A stretch of 64,000 nt of DNA from Bacteroidetes bacterium GWE2_42_24. GTDB lineage: Bacteria > Bacteroidota > Bacteroidia > Bacteroidales > TTA-H9. Positions 27,550 to 35,675 of this stretch are shown here, piece by piece. The notes under the pieces are model-generated. The model was not told the origin of the DNA and ran no database searches. It saw only the letters and a list, made by a program, of their open reading frames with translations. Numbering within the stretch: the first letter of the stretch is position 1; the number at the start of each line of letters is the position of its first letter. The DNA lies in NCBI GenBank assembly GCA_001768515.1, contig MEOA01000054.1, positions 62,001 to 126,000 of the forward strand. Reading direction: 5' to 3'. The position numbers and the translations under genes were made by a program.

Positions 27550-28809
27550 TTATGTTTTTTGTTTTTTCTTTTTGGCAGCAGGGAAAAGGATGTTATTGAG
27601 AATAAGCCTGTAACCGGGTGAGTTGGGGTGTAGTTCAAGCTGGGTTGGAGGATCACCTACAAAATGCTGGTAATCTTCAGGATCATGACCGCCCAGATAA
27701 GTCCAGGTTCCATTGCCAAATTCGCCATGTATGTACCGTGCTTCATTCATTGGTTTGTTTTCACCCATGACAATTACTTCCGGCTTCAGATATTGACTCC
27801 CGAAGGCTGTGGTTTGTCCCATGAAACCCTTTATGATTCTAACATGGTTTTGGCACAGCATCGTAGGGACAACATCCCATTTGGCTGAGAAATCAAACAG
27901 TGAGAAATAGTCGTTATTTTCATTTAAAGCATGCCTGGTATCGGGGTCTACATCAATTGATGAGATTTCGTATTCATTTGGATTAGTTGAGATGGCAAAG
28001 TTTGTGAAGGCAAAGCATTTTGAATAATCGAGTTTTTGTTGTGCCTGAGGATCAATAGGATCACCATCGAACATCTGTGCACAGATGTCAACACCTTCGG
28101 CTGCTAATGCCACATCATAGCTGTCGGGAGCCGAGCACATGGCAAACAGATAGCCACCTCCGGCGACAAAATCTCTGATTTTTAATGCAACGGCCAGTTT
28201 AAGCTGCGATACCTTTGCAAATCCGTGCCGGGCGGCCGAGGCTTCAGCCAGTTTTACATCTTGCTGGTACCATTCAGCGTTGCGGTAGCGGAACCAGAAT
28301 TTGCCATATTGACCTGTGAAGTCTTCATGATGCAGATGAAGCCAGTCGTATGTCGGCAGTACTCCTGCCAGCATTTCATCATCATAAATTACATCATAAG
28401 GGATTTCGGCATAAGTGAGCGCCAGTGTAACCGCATCGTCCCATGGAAGTTTGTTTTTGGGAGAATATACGGCCACGCGTGGAGCCTTGTGAAGTTTCAC
28501 GGCATCCATGTTGACTTCAGGTTGTGCAATCTGATTTAGGATTGCCTGAGCCTGGACGTCGGCAACTGGTTGGGAAGTTACGCCACGTATGGCACACTCG
28601 TTTTCAACAGACTTGCTATAGGGCATCATGAAACTACCTCCCCTGTAGTTAAGAAGCCAGTCAATTTCAACCTGCCTCTCAAGGGCCCAGTAAGCGATAC
28701 CATAAGCTTTAAGGTGGTCCTTCTGTTTTTCATCCATCGGGATTAGCAGCCATGTTGCATGTAATTGCCCTGCTATGAGCAGAAAGATTATCAGGATGTT
28801 TTTTTTCAT
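27550..28809 (-). CDS. Exported protein of unknown role (often named asparagine synthetase B-like)
   Basis: 419 residues with a signal peptide (first ~18 residues). Homologues in Bacteroidota are commonly labelled asparagine synthetase B, but I see neither an N-terminal catalytic Cys for glutaminase activity nor the SGGxDS ATP-pyrophosphatase motif. Regions such as PRVAVYSPKNKLPWDDAVTLA and DFVAGGGYLFAMCSAPDSYD look more like a class I glutamine-amidotransferase-type fold found in exported proteins. Function unknown. Confidence 0.65.
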   Translation of the reverse strand: MKKNILIIFLLIAGQLHATWLLIPMDEKQKDHLKAYGIAYWALERQVEIDWLLNYRGGSFMMPYSKSVENECAIRGVTSQPVADVQAQAILNQIAQPEVNMDAVKLHKAPRVAVYSPKNKLPWDDAVTLALTYAEIPYDVIYDDEMLAGVLPTYDWLHLHHEDFTGQYGKFWFRYRNAEWYQQDVKLAEASAARHGFAKVSQLKLAVALKIRDFVAGGGYLFAMCSAPDSYDVALAAEGVDICAQMFDGDPIDPQAQQKLDYSKCFAFTNFAISTNPNEYEISSIDVDPDTRHALNENNDYFSLFDFSAKWDVVPTMLCQNHVRIIKGFMGQTTAFGSQYLKPEVIVMGENKPMNEARYIHGEFGNGTWTYLGGHDPEDYQHFVGDPPTQLELHPNSPGYRLILNNILFPAAKKKKQKT

Positions 28810-28859
28810 ATAAAATCAGGTACTGATAGGAAAAACGAAGTGGGGGCAGGTAGGTTCAT

Positions 28860-30389
28860 TCAAAAGGTAACATCTTCGTTGTTCATCCTTGATGGTAGTG
28901 TCATGGTTTTGGGCTGGTCGAAACCATTTCCCGGGGTCATTAGATTATAATCACCAAATTCATTGGGGATGTCATCCTCAAACCGGGCAAATTGAGCAAC
29001 GAACCTCAACCTGACATCAGCGAGTGCACCATTTCGGTGTTTTGCTATGATAATGTCGCCTTTTCCCATAGTAGAACTGCCATCCTCATACTGATCGATT
29101 TTGTAGTATTCGGGACGATAGATGAACATCACGATATCGGCGTCCTGCTCAATGGCTCCCGACTCGCGGAGGTCACTCAACATGGGTCTTTTTGTTCCTG
29201 TACGGGTCTCTACCGAACGGTTGAGCTGCGACAGGACGATAACCGGCAGGTTTAATTCTTTGGCGAGGGCTTTTAATGATCTGCTGATTGTGCTGATTTC
29301 CTGTTCGCGGTTTCCTTTTGTTTCGCCTCCTCCAATGGTCATGAGTTGTATATAGTCAATCATGACCATCTCGATGTTATACTGTTCTTTGAGCCTGCGG
29401 CATTTTGCCCTGAGTTCAAAGACAGAGAGGGCAGGAGTGTCGTCAATGAAAATCGGAGCTTCTTCGAGAGAGGCAATTCTGGCATGTAATTGCTCCCATT
29501 CATAATCTTTCAGATCACCTTTGCGCAGTTTGTCGGCCGGTAACTGGCTTTCGGAAGCAACCAGACGGGTTACAAGCTGTACAGCACCCATTTCAAGTGA
29601 AAACACGGCAACTGGTCGTTTGTGTTCAACGGCCATGTTGCGTGCCATGGTAAGGGTGAAAGCTGTTTTACCCATACCGGGCCTCGCTGCCAAAACGATA
29701 AGGTCAGTTTTTTGCCAGCCGCTTGTAATGCGGTCAAGATCTGTGAATCCGGATGGCACTCCGGTAAAATGGCCTTCTGACTCTTTTGCTTTTTGTACCT
29801 CATCGATGGCTTTCTTTACCAGTGATTGCATGGTGTCGTAGCCTCTCCTGAAGTTATTTTCGCTGACCTCAAATAGTCTTTGTTGTGCATCGTCCAGCAT
29901 TTCGAGTACATCGGCCGATTCTTCGTATGCCGTTCCAAGTGTTTGATTAGAGACCCTTATCAGTTCACGCTGGATAAACTTTTGGGTGACTATACGCGCA
30001 TGAAATTCAATATTGGCCGAAGAGGTAACTTTATTTGTCAATTGCGCGATATAGAGTGCCCCTCCACAGATTTCAAGATCCCCGCGATTTCTTAATTCGT
30101 TCGTTACCGTAATGATGTCGACGGGTTCGCTTCGGTTGAAAAGTGATTGAACAGCGGAATATATCTTCTTGTGCGACTCTTTGTAGAAGACCTCAGGCTT
30201 CAGGCTGTCGATGACAGCTGAAAGCGCATTTTTTTCGATGAGGATGGCGCCAAGTACTGCTTCCTCAACTTCAACAGCCTGCGGGGGTATCTTTCCCAGT
30301 ACATCGGGTGCAGGGTATAGTTTATCGCGGGTGCGCCGACGGGTATTATCGGCCTTTTCCTGAACAGTGGTATTAGAGGTTTCTTCCAT
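28860..30389 (-). CDS. dnaB: Replicative DNA helicase DnaB
   Basis: 509 residues. N-terminal DnaB domain (about 30-140: PPQAVEVEEAVLGAILIEKNAL) followed by a RecA-like helicase core: Walker A AARPGMGKTAFTL, Walker B region MVMIDYIQLM, and SDLRESGAIEQDADIVMFIYRPEYY. It unwinds DNA at the replication fork. A TAnnTTTG element only 5 bp before the start codon (30394-30401) raises the possibility of a very short or absent leader. Confidence 0.98.
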   Translation of the reverse strand: MEETSNTTVQEKADNTRRRTRDKLYPAPDVLGKIPPQAVEVEEAVLGAILIEKNALSAVIDSLKPEVFYKESHKKIYSAVQSLFNRSEPVDIITVTNELRNRGDLEICGGALYIAQLTNKVTSSANIEFHARIVTQKFIQRELIRVSNQTLGTAYEESADVLEMLDDAQQRLFEVSENNFRRGYDTMQSLVKKAIDEVQKAKESEGHFTGVPSGFTDLDRITSGWQKTDLIVLAARPGMGKTAFTLTMARNMAVEHKRPVAVFSLEMGAVQLVTRLVASESQLPADKLRKGDLKDYEWEQLHARIASLEEAPIFIDDTPALSVFELRAKCRRLKEQYNIEMVMIDYIQLMTIGGGETKGNREQEISTISRSLKALAKELNLPVIVLSQLNRSVETRTGTKRPMLSDLRESGAIEQDADIVMFIYRPEYYKIDQYEDGSSTMGKGDIIIAKHRNGALADVRLRFVAQFARFEDDIPNEFGDYNLMTPGNGFDQPKTMTLPSRMNNEDVTF

Positions 30390-30393
30390 GGTC

Positions 30394-30401
30394 CAAAATT
30401 A
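30394..30401 (-). promoter_or_regulatory. Candidate -7 element for dnaB, very near the start codon
   Basis: Plus strand CAAAATTA equals TAATTTTG on the minus strand (TAnnTTTG). Its downstream edge is 5 bp from the ATG at 30389, which would make the transcript nearly leaderless if it is used. Confidence 0.3.
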
Positions 30402-30466
30402 CAGATATTGGTTGTGATTTCTGATCAGTGTTGATAAGTTTTTAATTTGCAGTAAGGAGTAGCTTG

Positions 30467-31201
30467 TTAGCTGTCGTATATGCCTGATGAATCCCCCACA
30501 ATCACAATATCACTTTCTGATACTGGTTTTTCACCCCTATATTTTTGGAAAAGCCTTGCAACGGTTACTGTATCTTTCTGACAATATTTCACGATTCGGG
30601 CCAGGTCGTGTTCTATCCAATAAACTGAGGCTACCTCACTTCCATTGATATCGTCTTTCGGGGTTGGAAGTCCAAATAGTGTGGCAAGAAGTGCCAGCGA
30701 GGTAAAGCTCTTGTAATCGCCGAATTTCCATAGCTCCATAGTGTCAATATGGGATATTTCCCATGGTTTGTGCCCGGCAATATCAAAAGTTTTTGGTAGA
30801 GGAAGGCCGTTGACAAGCATACGTCGCGCGATGACCGGAAAGTCAAATTCTTTGCCATTATGTGCCGCAAGATAGTAATCACTGTCCCTGAAGAATTGAT
30901 TAACCATCACAGCAAACCGACAGAGTAGCTCCTTTTCATCATCGCCTGCGAAGGATTTTACTCTCAAATGCCCGGCATGAAAATAGGCAGCCGAGATGCA
31001 AATGATTTTCGAGAATTCTGCATAGATTCCAGCCTTGCGGTATAGGGTTTCTGCCGTTTCATCGGGAGCGCGTTTCAGTGTGTCGGCCTTGTGTTCCCAA
31101 AGTTTTTTGAAGTCAGCAGGAAGGTCATCATAGGACGGCCATTGTGGAACAGTTTCAATATCAAGAAACAGTACTTTATTTAATTGGATGTGGTCTAGCA
31201 T
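30467..31201 (-). CDS. Predicted 3'-5' exonuclease, PolB-like
   Basis: 244 residues, DnaQ/PolB-type RNase H fold. Exo I is VLFLDIETVPQ near the N-terminus, Exo II is AAHNGKEFDFPVIARRM, and Exo III lies in YCQKDTVTVARLFQKY, giving the expected acidic metal ligands. It belongs to the stand-alone exonuclease family related to DNA polymerase B proofreading domains, probably acting in DNA repair. It follows no clear operon, lying 77 bp upstream of dnaB on the same strand. Confidence 0.85.
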   Translation of the reverse strand: MLDHIQLNKVLFLDIETVPQWPSYDDLPADFKKLWEHKADTLKRAPDETAETLYRKAGIYAEFSKIICISAAYFHAGHLRVKSFAGDDEKELLCRFAVMVNQFFRDSDYYLAAHNGKEFDFPVIARRMLVNGLPLPKTFDIAGHKPWEISHIDTMELWKFGDYKSFTSLALLATLFGLPTPKDDINGSEVASVYWIEHDLARIVKYCQKDTVTVARLFQKYRGEKPVSESDIVIVGDSSGIYDS

Positions 31202-31408
31202 TGGATTCGGTGTGTTCTGTCGGGTTGAGAAAAACTTTTGTTAAATGTAAAACTTTTATTCATTTTAGCACGTGTCTTTCAATTGGCCAGAATTTTTTTG
31301 TGTGTTCTCATCCTAAGTCATTTAAAAGAAAGCTGAATGATTGATTGTGGTGCTTCGATTCAGGCAAAGTATAATGTCATTTAACCATTAATATTTATAT
31401 TTCAGACA

Positions 31409-32104
31409 ATGTTTGATTCTGTATCAGGCCTGCAGCTTAAACTGGTGATTACTGCTGATGGTTCGCATACGCTCTATAATTCTGGTATAGGTGAACATTA
31501 CCATTCTACAGGTGGAGCCATTACCGAGTCCATGCATGTTTATATCCGGAACGGGTTAATGCCTGTTATGGAAGACAATGATATATTTCATTTATACGAA
31601 ACCGGGCTGGGTACCGGCTTGAATGCTCTGCTTGCATGCATTGAAGCACGGAGGCAATGTAAAAGCATTCATTATCATGCCTGCGAGTTGTTGCCTCTCG
31701 ATATTCGTATAACGGAACAGCTTAATTACACATCCCTCGTGAACTCTGAATATGCGGCTGCAGATTTTTCAGCTATACATACCCAGGCTTATAATGGGGA
31801 ACCTGTCAGAGTGCATAAGCATTTTATACTTTCAAAGTACCAATGTGACTTCTCAGAGGTAAATTTTCATGACGAGCAATTGCGGCTGGTATTTTTCGAT
31901 GCTTTCAGCAGTAATGCACAGCCTGAGTTGTGGTGTATTGAATTATTCAGCAAACTTTGGCGTGCCATGTTGCCGGGAGCACTGTTAGTTACCTATGCCA
32001 CGGCAGGGCATGTTAAACAGGCTCTGCGACAGTCCGGTTTTCAGGTGCAAAGATTGAAAGGTGTGGCAGGGAAACGTGAAATGTTAAGGGCTTTAAAGCT
32101 CTGA
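31409..32104 (+). CDS. mnmD: tRNA 5-aminomethyl-2-thiouridine methyltransferase MnmD
   Basis: 231 residues. An SAM-dependent methyltransferase of the MnmC N-domain type: ETGLGTGLNALLA is the SAM-binding motif, LVFFDAFSSNAQPELW follows, and the C-terminal VKQALRQSGFQVQRLKGVAGKREMLRA is distinctive. In this phylum the methyltransferase is usually stand-alone, without the FAD oxidase domain of MnmC. It completes the mnm5s2U modification of tRNA wobble uridine. Stands alone on the plus strand. Confidence 0.9.
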   Translation: MFDSVSGLQLKLVITADGSHTLYNSGIGEHYHSTGGAITESMHVYIRNGLMPVMEDNDIFHLYETGLGTGLNALLACIEARRQCKSIHYHACELLPLDIRITEQLNYTSLVNSEYAAADFSAIHTQAYNGEPVRVHKHFILSKYQCDFSEVNFHDEQLRLVFFDAFSSNAQPELWCIELFSKLWRAMLPGALLVTYATAGHVKQALRQSGFQVQRLKGVAGKREMLRALKL

Positions 32105-32208
32105 GGTGATGCTGCAAAAGGTTGTCGAAATAATTCTACAGACAAGGAAATTCAAAATGGATACCGGAATAGCATAGGAGGTATTGGTATCCTGCTATAA
32201 GAGTACGA

Positions 32209-32475
32209 TTAACGAATGTCGAAAGAGTCGTAGTTAACCACATTACCTTCATTGATCTGGAATGAAGATACCGGTGACCCGATAGGCCCCTTCTTGCAAT
32301 ATTCAATAAAATCGGCAATTAGGGCTTCTTCTCCTTCTGCCTCAATGGAGTAACGGCCACTGCCGTCCTTTTTTATATAACCTTTGATGCCCAATTTCCA
32401 TGCCCGTTCCATGATTGGGAACCGAAATCCCCCGTCTAGCCGGTATATCTTGATAATAAGATCATAGTGTTTCAA
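32209..32475 (-). CDS. Acylphosphatase-like protein with altered active site
   Basis: About 88 residues if started at the TTG at 32475 (MKHYDLIIKIYRLDGGFR), which aligns with the family N-terminus; an ATG at 32541 would add 22 unrelated-looking residues. The catalytic Arg region GVGFR is DGGFR with the Arg kept, but the essential Asn of the family's VRN motif is replaced (GYIKKDGSG). Enzymatic activity is therefore doubtful. The rest of the fold, including YSIEAEGEEALIADFIEYCKKGP, is intact. A canonical acylphosphatase lies 111 bp upstream on the same strand, so this looks like a diverged tandem duplicate. Confidence 0.75.
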   Translation of the reverse strand: MKHYDLIIKIYRLDGGFRFPIMERAWKLGIKGYIKKDGSGRYSIEAEGEEALIADFIEYCKKGPIGSPVSSFQINEGNVVNYDSFDIR

Positions 32476-32586
32476 AACTGTAGTCTTGTTAAGTTGTGGA
32501 CAACCCTTTTTTAAGTATATAAAAGTACATTTTTTATCCACAAAAAAGGGAGTTATAAAAAATGCATGTTAAATTGTATCGCCTGC

Positions 32587-32853
32587 CTATTTGATTATGA
32601 AACCGTCCTGATATTTTGGTGAAAGTTTTTCAATGACTGTGGAGACAACCCTTGCATGTGGTGGCCCTGTTTTAACCCATAAAATAAAACGTTCTACACT
32701 AGTTTCCTCGCCCTCAATTTCTATCTCCACTGAGCCATCACGCAAGTTTCTTACGTATCCATTTAATCCCATGCTGATGGCCTGATGATAGGCGCCATAT
32801 CTAAAGCCTACCCCCTGTACCCTGCCTGTGATAATGAGTAAATATCTGACCAT
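32587..32853 (-). CDS. acyP: Acylphosphatase
   Basis: 88 residues from the ATG at 32853 (MVRYLLIITGRVQGVGFR), the normal family length; the frame continues upstream to 32946 but that part is not family-like. The catalytic Arg lies in GRVQGVGFR and the catalytic Asn in GYVRNLRDGSVEIEIEGEE. It hydrolyses acyl phosphates such as acetyl phosphate or 1,3-bisphosphoglycerate. Sits next to a diverged copy. Confidence 0.93.
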   Translation of the reverse strand: MVRYLLIITGRVQGVGFRYGAYHQAISMGLNGYVRNLRDGSVEIEIEGEETSVERFILWVKTGPPHARVVSTVIEKLSPKYQDGFIIK

Positions 32854-32935
32854 GTTAACAAAGAGTGGTGTCAAAAATAATCTTTTTTTAATATCTGATG
32901 TTTTCAGGAAGGGTTTTAAGATAAATTCTGCACGG

Positions 32936-33505
32936 TTAGATACCAAGACGGCGCGACATCATAATCGTCATGGCTTTACAAAGCTGTTCAGGACTGAACC
33001 TGCGCCAGTTGAAAGAAGTAAATCCGCCTCCGAAAGCAATGTAATAATCAAGGCGTGCCCTCGAGAATTCCTCCACAACATGGTCGCGGAAGTTTAGCCC
33101 AACAATCCATCCATCGCCTATTTCGTCAAACCACTCTTCGTAGTAATCGTTGGCGTCGGCATGAAAATTCAGTACATGTTCGCCGATAATGAGAAATTTG
33201 TTGATCCCCTCTGCTATCAAAGGTTCTGCAATGTTGCGCTTCAGATACATGATATCGTTGTGAAGCACATCGTTCCATTCTCCTATGAGTTCAATTACTG
33301 CAAAGTTTTCCTGGTATCCGGCGTAGAGGATTTTCAGGTAGAGGGTGCTACTTCCCATCTCATCCCAGTAAGGGTGAATGTAGTAGTTGTAAACGGCGTT
33401 GGTGCAGAGTGAATCATGATACCTGGTGCCATAAAGTGGTGAGCGTGGATCTGACGATGAGTCGTATATGTCTTCCCAACGGTCAAACGGAGCAATGTCG
33501 TGCAT
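32936..33505 (-). CDS. Conserved hypothetical protein
   Basis: 189 residues, soluble, rich in aromatic and acidic residues (for example WEDIYDSSSDPRSPLYGTRY and NDYYEEWFDEIGDGWIVGLN). No signal peptide, no membrane segment and no motif I recognise. It ends 82 bp before the acylphosphatase start and follows moeA by 32 bp on the same strand. Composition and codon use look like a real gene. Confidence 0.65.
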   Translation of the reverse strand: MHDIAPFDRWEDIYDSSSDPRSPLYGTRYHDSLCTNAVYNYYIHPYWDEMGSSTLYLKILYAGYQENFAVIELIGEWNDVLHNDIMYLKRNIAEPLIAEGINKFLIIGEHVLNFHADANDYYEEWFDEIGDGWIVGLNFRDHVVEEFSRARLDYYIAFGGGFTSFNWRRFSPEQLCKAMTIMMSRRLGI

Positions 33506-33537
33506 TGGATTCTTAGTCTTCGTTTACAGGTTGTCAA

Positions 33538-34710
33538 TTACAATGATATTATCCTGACTGTGCGGCCCTTTAGAATTGTCAGTTCAGCTTCTGCAAAGGA
33601 GACTATTCCGTCTGCCCCGGCAAAAGAAAGAATATGTGCAGAGCCATTATATCTGACAGGGAATACCTCCCCATTTATTATCTGCACTGGGAAAAAGGAT
33701 TGTCTCCCAGCTTTTTTGCGCGAATGGGTGATTCCCATTGGTAGTTTAAAGTAGTTTTCTTCATGGTTCCCTGTCATCATCCTTTGAATGAAGGGCCTCA
33801 CAAGCAAATTAAATTGTACAAGTGTTGAGACCGGATTGCCCGGCAGGCCAAAGACTGCAACATCCTGAAGTCTTGCAAATAAAGTTGGCCTCCCTGGTTG
33901 TACAGCTAATTCTTTAAATAGAATGGCTGCCCCTAACTGTTGAAGCACATCAGGAACGAAGTCATAATCGCCCATCGAGACACCTCCTGTTAGCAGAATT
34001 ATATCATTCGTTGCAGCTGCTCTACTGATTGCTTCGCATAACGATGCTTCTTTGTCGGATACAATGCCCCTGTAGTCAGCTTCTGCTCCTGCTTTCATAA
34101 CCTGTGCAATGAGTTGCCACCCGTTGCTGTTGCGGATATGTGAACCTTCCGGCTTCTTATCTGGTTCGGTTAGCTCGTCACCTGTTACAATGACGGCTAT
34201 ACGCGGTTTTCGATACACATCCACCTGTGTATACCCGACTGAAGCAAAGATGGCAATGTGTTGCGGTTCAATGTATGTGTTGCGTTTTACTACAATTTCA
34301 CCTGTTCTGCAATCTTCGCCCTGCATGCAAATATTGGAGTTTGTATGGGCACCGGTGAAGACTACTTTGCCGTCGGGAGTCAGGCTGCTTTGCTCTACCA
34401 TGAAGATGCAATCGGAGGCCTCGGGTACTTGTGCTCCTGTCATGATTTTGAAACAACTTTGCGGGGGGAGGTTTTGGGGGATGTCACTTCCTGCTGCCAG
34501 AATGCCTGAAAGCGAGAGGGAGCAAAATAATTCTGAACGGCGACAGGCGTAACCGTCAACGGCTGCTTTTCGGAAGGGGGGCATATCGATATCCGAAACA
34601 ACATCGACTGCCAGATGTCTCCCCAGTGAGGTAAGCAGGTCAACCTGGCTTGTGGGCATTTGTTGTGTTGTCTGTAGAACGATAGCCTGAGCTTCGGTGA
34701 GGGATATCAT
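33538..34710 (-). CDS. moeA: Molybdopterin molybdenumtransferase MoeA
   Basis: 390 residues. Inserts molybdenum into molybdopterin-AMP. Features are DMPPFRKAAVDGYA near the N-terminus, KIMTGAQVPEASDCIFMVEQ, VIVTGDEL, LTGGVSMGDYDFVPDVLQQLGA and GLPGNPVSTLVQFNLLVRPF. No other cofactor gene (moaA, moaC, mogA) is in the window, so the enzymes served cannot be named. Implies the organism makes molybdenum or tungsten enzymes. Confidence 0.96.
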   Translation of the reverse strand: MISLTEAQAIVLQTTQQMPTSQVDLLTSLGRHLAVDVVSDIDMPPFRKAAVDGYACRRSELFCSLSLSGILAAGSDIPQNLPPQSCFKIMTGAQVPEASDCIFMVEQSSLTPDGKVVFTGAHTNSNICMQGEDCRTGEIVVKRNTYIEPQHIAIFASVGYTQVDVYRKPRIAVIVTGDELTEPDKKPEGSHIRNSNGWQLIAQVMKAGAEADYRGIVSDKEASLCEAISRAAATNDIILLTGGVSMGDYDFVPDVLQQLGAAILFKELAVQPGRPTLFARLQDVAVFGLPGNPVSTLVQFNLLVRPFIQRMMTGNHEENYFKLPMGITHSRKKAGRQSFFPVQIINGEVFPVRYNGSAHILSFAGADGIVSFAEAELTILKGRTVRIISL

Positions 34711-34757
34711 TGCGAAGAATATTATATTATGGTCTGATTAAAAGAACTGGCAGTCTT

Positions 34758-35639
34758 TCAACTCCCTGACAGTTTGCGGAACATGATGTGAATAAGTCCG
34801 TCACTCAATCCAATTCGGGGGACGAGAATTTCTTCGGCTTTTACGATCTCCATGATATGTAGGTAAATCTCACCTGCAGGCAAGATTACATCGGCCCTGT
34901 CGCTTCTGAGTGCCATTTGTTCAATTCTTTCGGAAACGGAAAGTTGGCTGATAAATTTAATGCCGTATCTTAGGTTGTTTATGATCAGGATGTTGTCGTC
35001 GGGACGTCCGAAAAGTTTCACGATCTTATTGATATTGCCACCTGAACCAATCACGTTTACGTGGGCAAAATAGTCGCGGAATTGCATCAGCCATTCATCA
35101 AGATTTGTCCATTCTGAAGGTTGTACCTGACTATTCAGCATTCTTACGGTTCCGATCTGAAAAGAGCGAAGATCAACCAGCTTGTCTCTGTCAACCACCG
35201 AAACTTCAGTACTTCCCCCGCCAACGTCAACATACATAGTCAACCGGTTTTTTCCTGGAAATTCGTATGGGTTGCTGGAGCGGATAATTTCAGCCTCCTT
35301 TAATCCATCAATAATTTTGATGCTGATACCGGTCTCCTTTTTTACCTTTTTTACGACATCTGCACCATTGCGAGCTTCACGCATGGCAGCAGTTGCACAG
35401 GCAACATATTTTTCCGGGTGATAGAGGTCGATGAGAAGCTTAAAGGCTTTCATTGTCGTTATCAACTCGATGATTTTATGCCTGGGAATCATGCCGGTGT
35501 TAAATACTTCCTCACCTAACCGCAGGGGTACACGTACCAACTCAACCTTATCGACGCGCGAGCGTCCATCAACCATTGCAGCATTGGCAAACAACAGTCG
35601 GGCAGCATTGGAACCGATATCTATTGAGGCTAATAGCAT
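34758..35639 (-). CDS. ppx: Exopolyphosphatase / guanosine pentaphosphatase family
   Basis: 293 residues, the short Ppx/GppA form with only the two actin-like domains. Phosphate-binding motif LLASIDIGSNAARLLF at the N-terminus, ACATAAMREARNGADVV, and YVDVGGGSTEVSVV. Hydrolyses polyphosphate or (p)ppGpp-type nucleotides. It follows ppk by 36 bp on the same strand, so polyphosphate synthesis and breakdown enzymes are probably co-transcribed. Confidence 0.93.
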   Translation of the reverse strand: MLLASIDIGSNAARLLFANAAMVDGRSRVDKVELVRVPLRLGEEVFNTGMIPRHKIIELITTMKAFKLLIDLYHPEKYVACATAAMREARNGADVVKKVKKETGISIKIIDGLKEAEIIRSSNPYEFPGKNRLTMYVDVGGGSTEVSVVDRDKLVDLRSFQIGTVRMLNSQVQPSEWTNLDEWLMQFRDYFAHVNVIGSGGNINKIVKLFGRPDDNILIINNLRYGIKFISQLSVSERIEQMALRSDRADVILPAGEIYLHIMEIVKAEEILVPRIGLSDGLIHIMFRKLSGS

Positions 35640-35675
35640 AAATAAGATTTAACCATTGATTTTATGTTATTCGCT

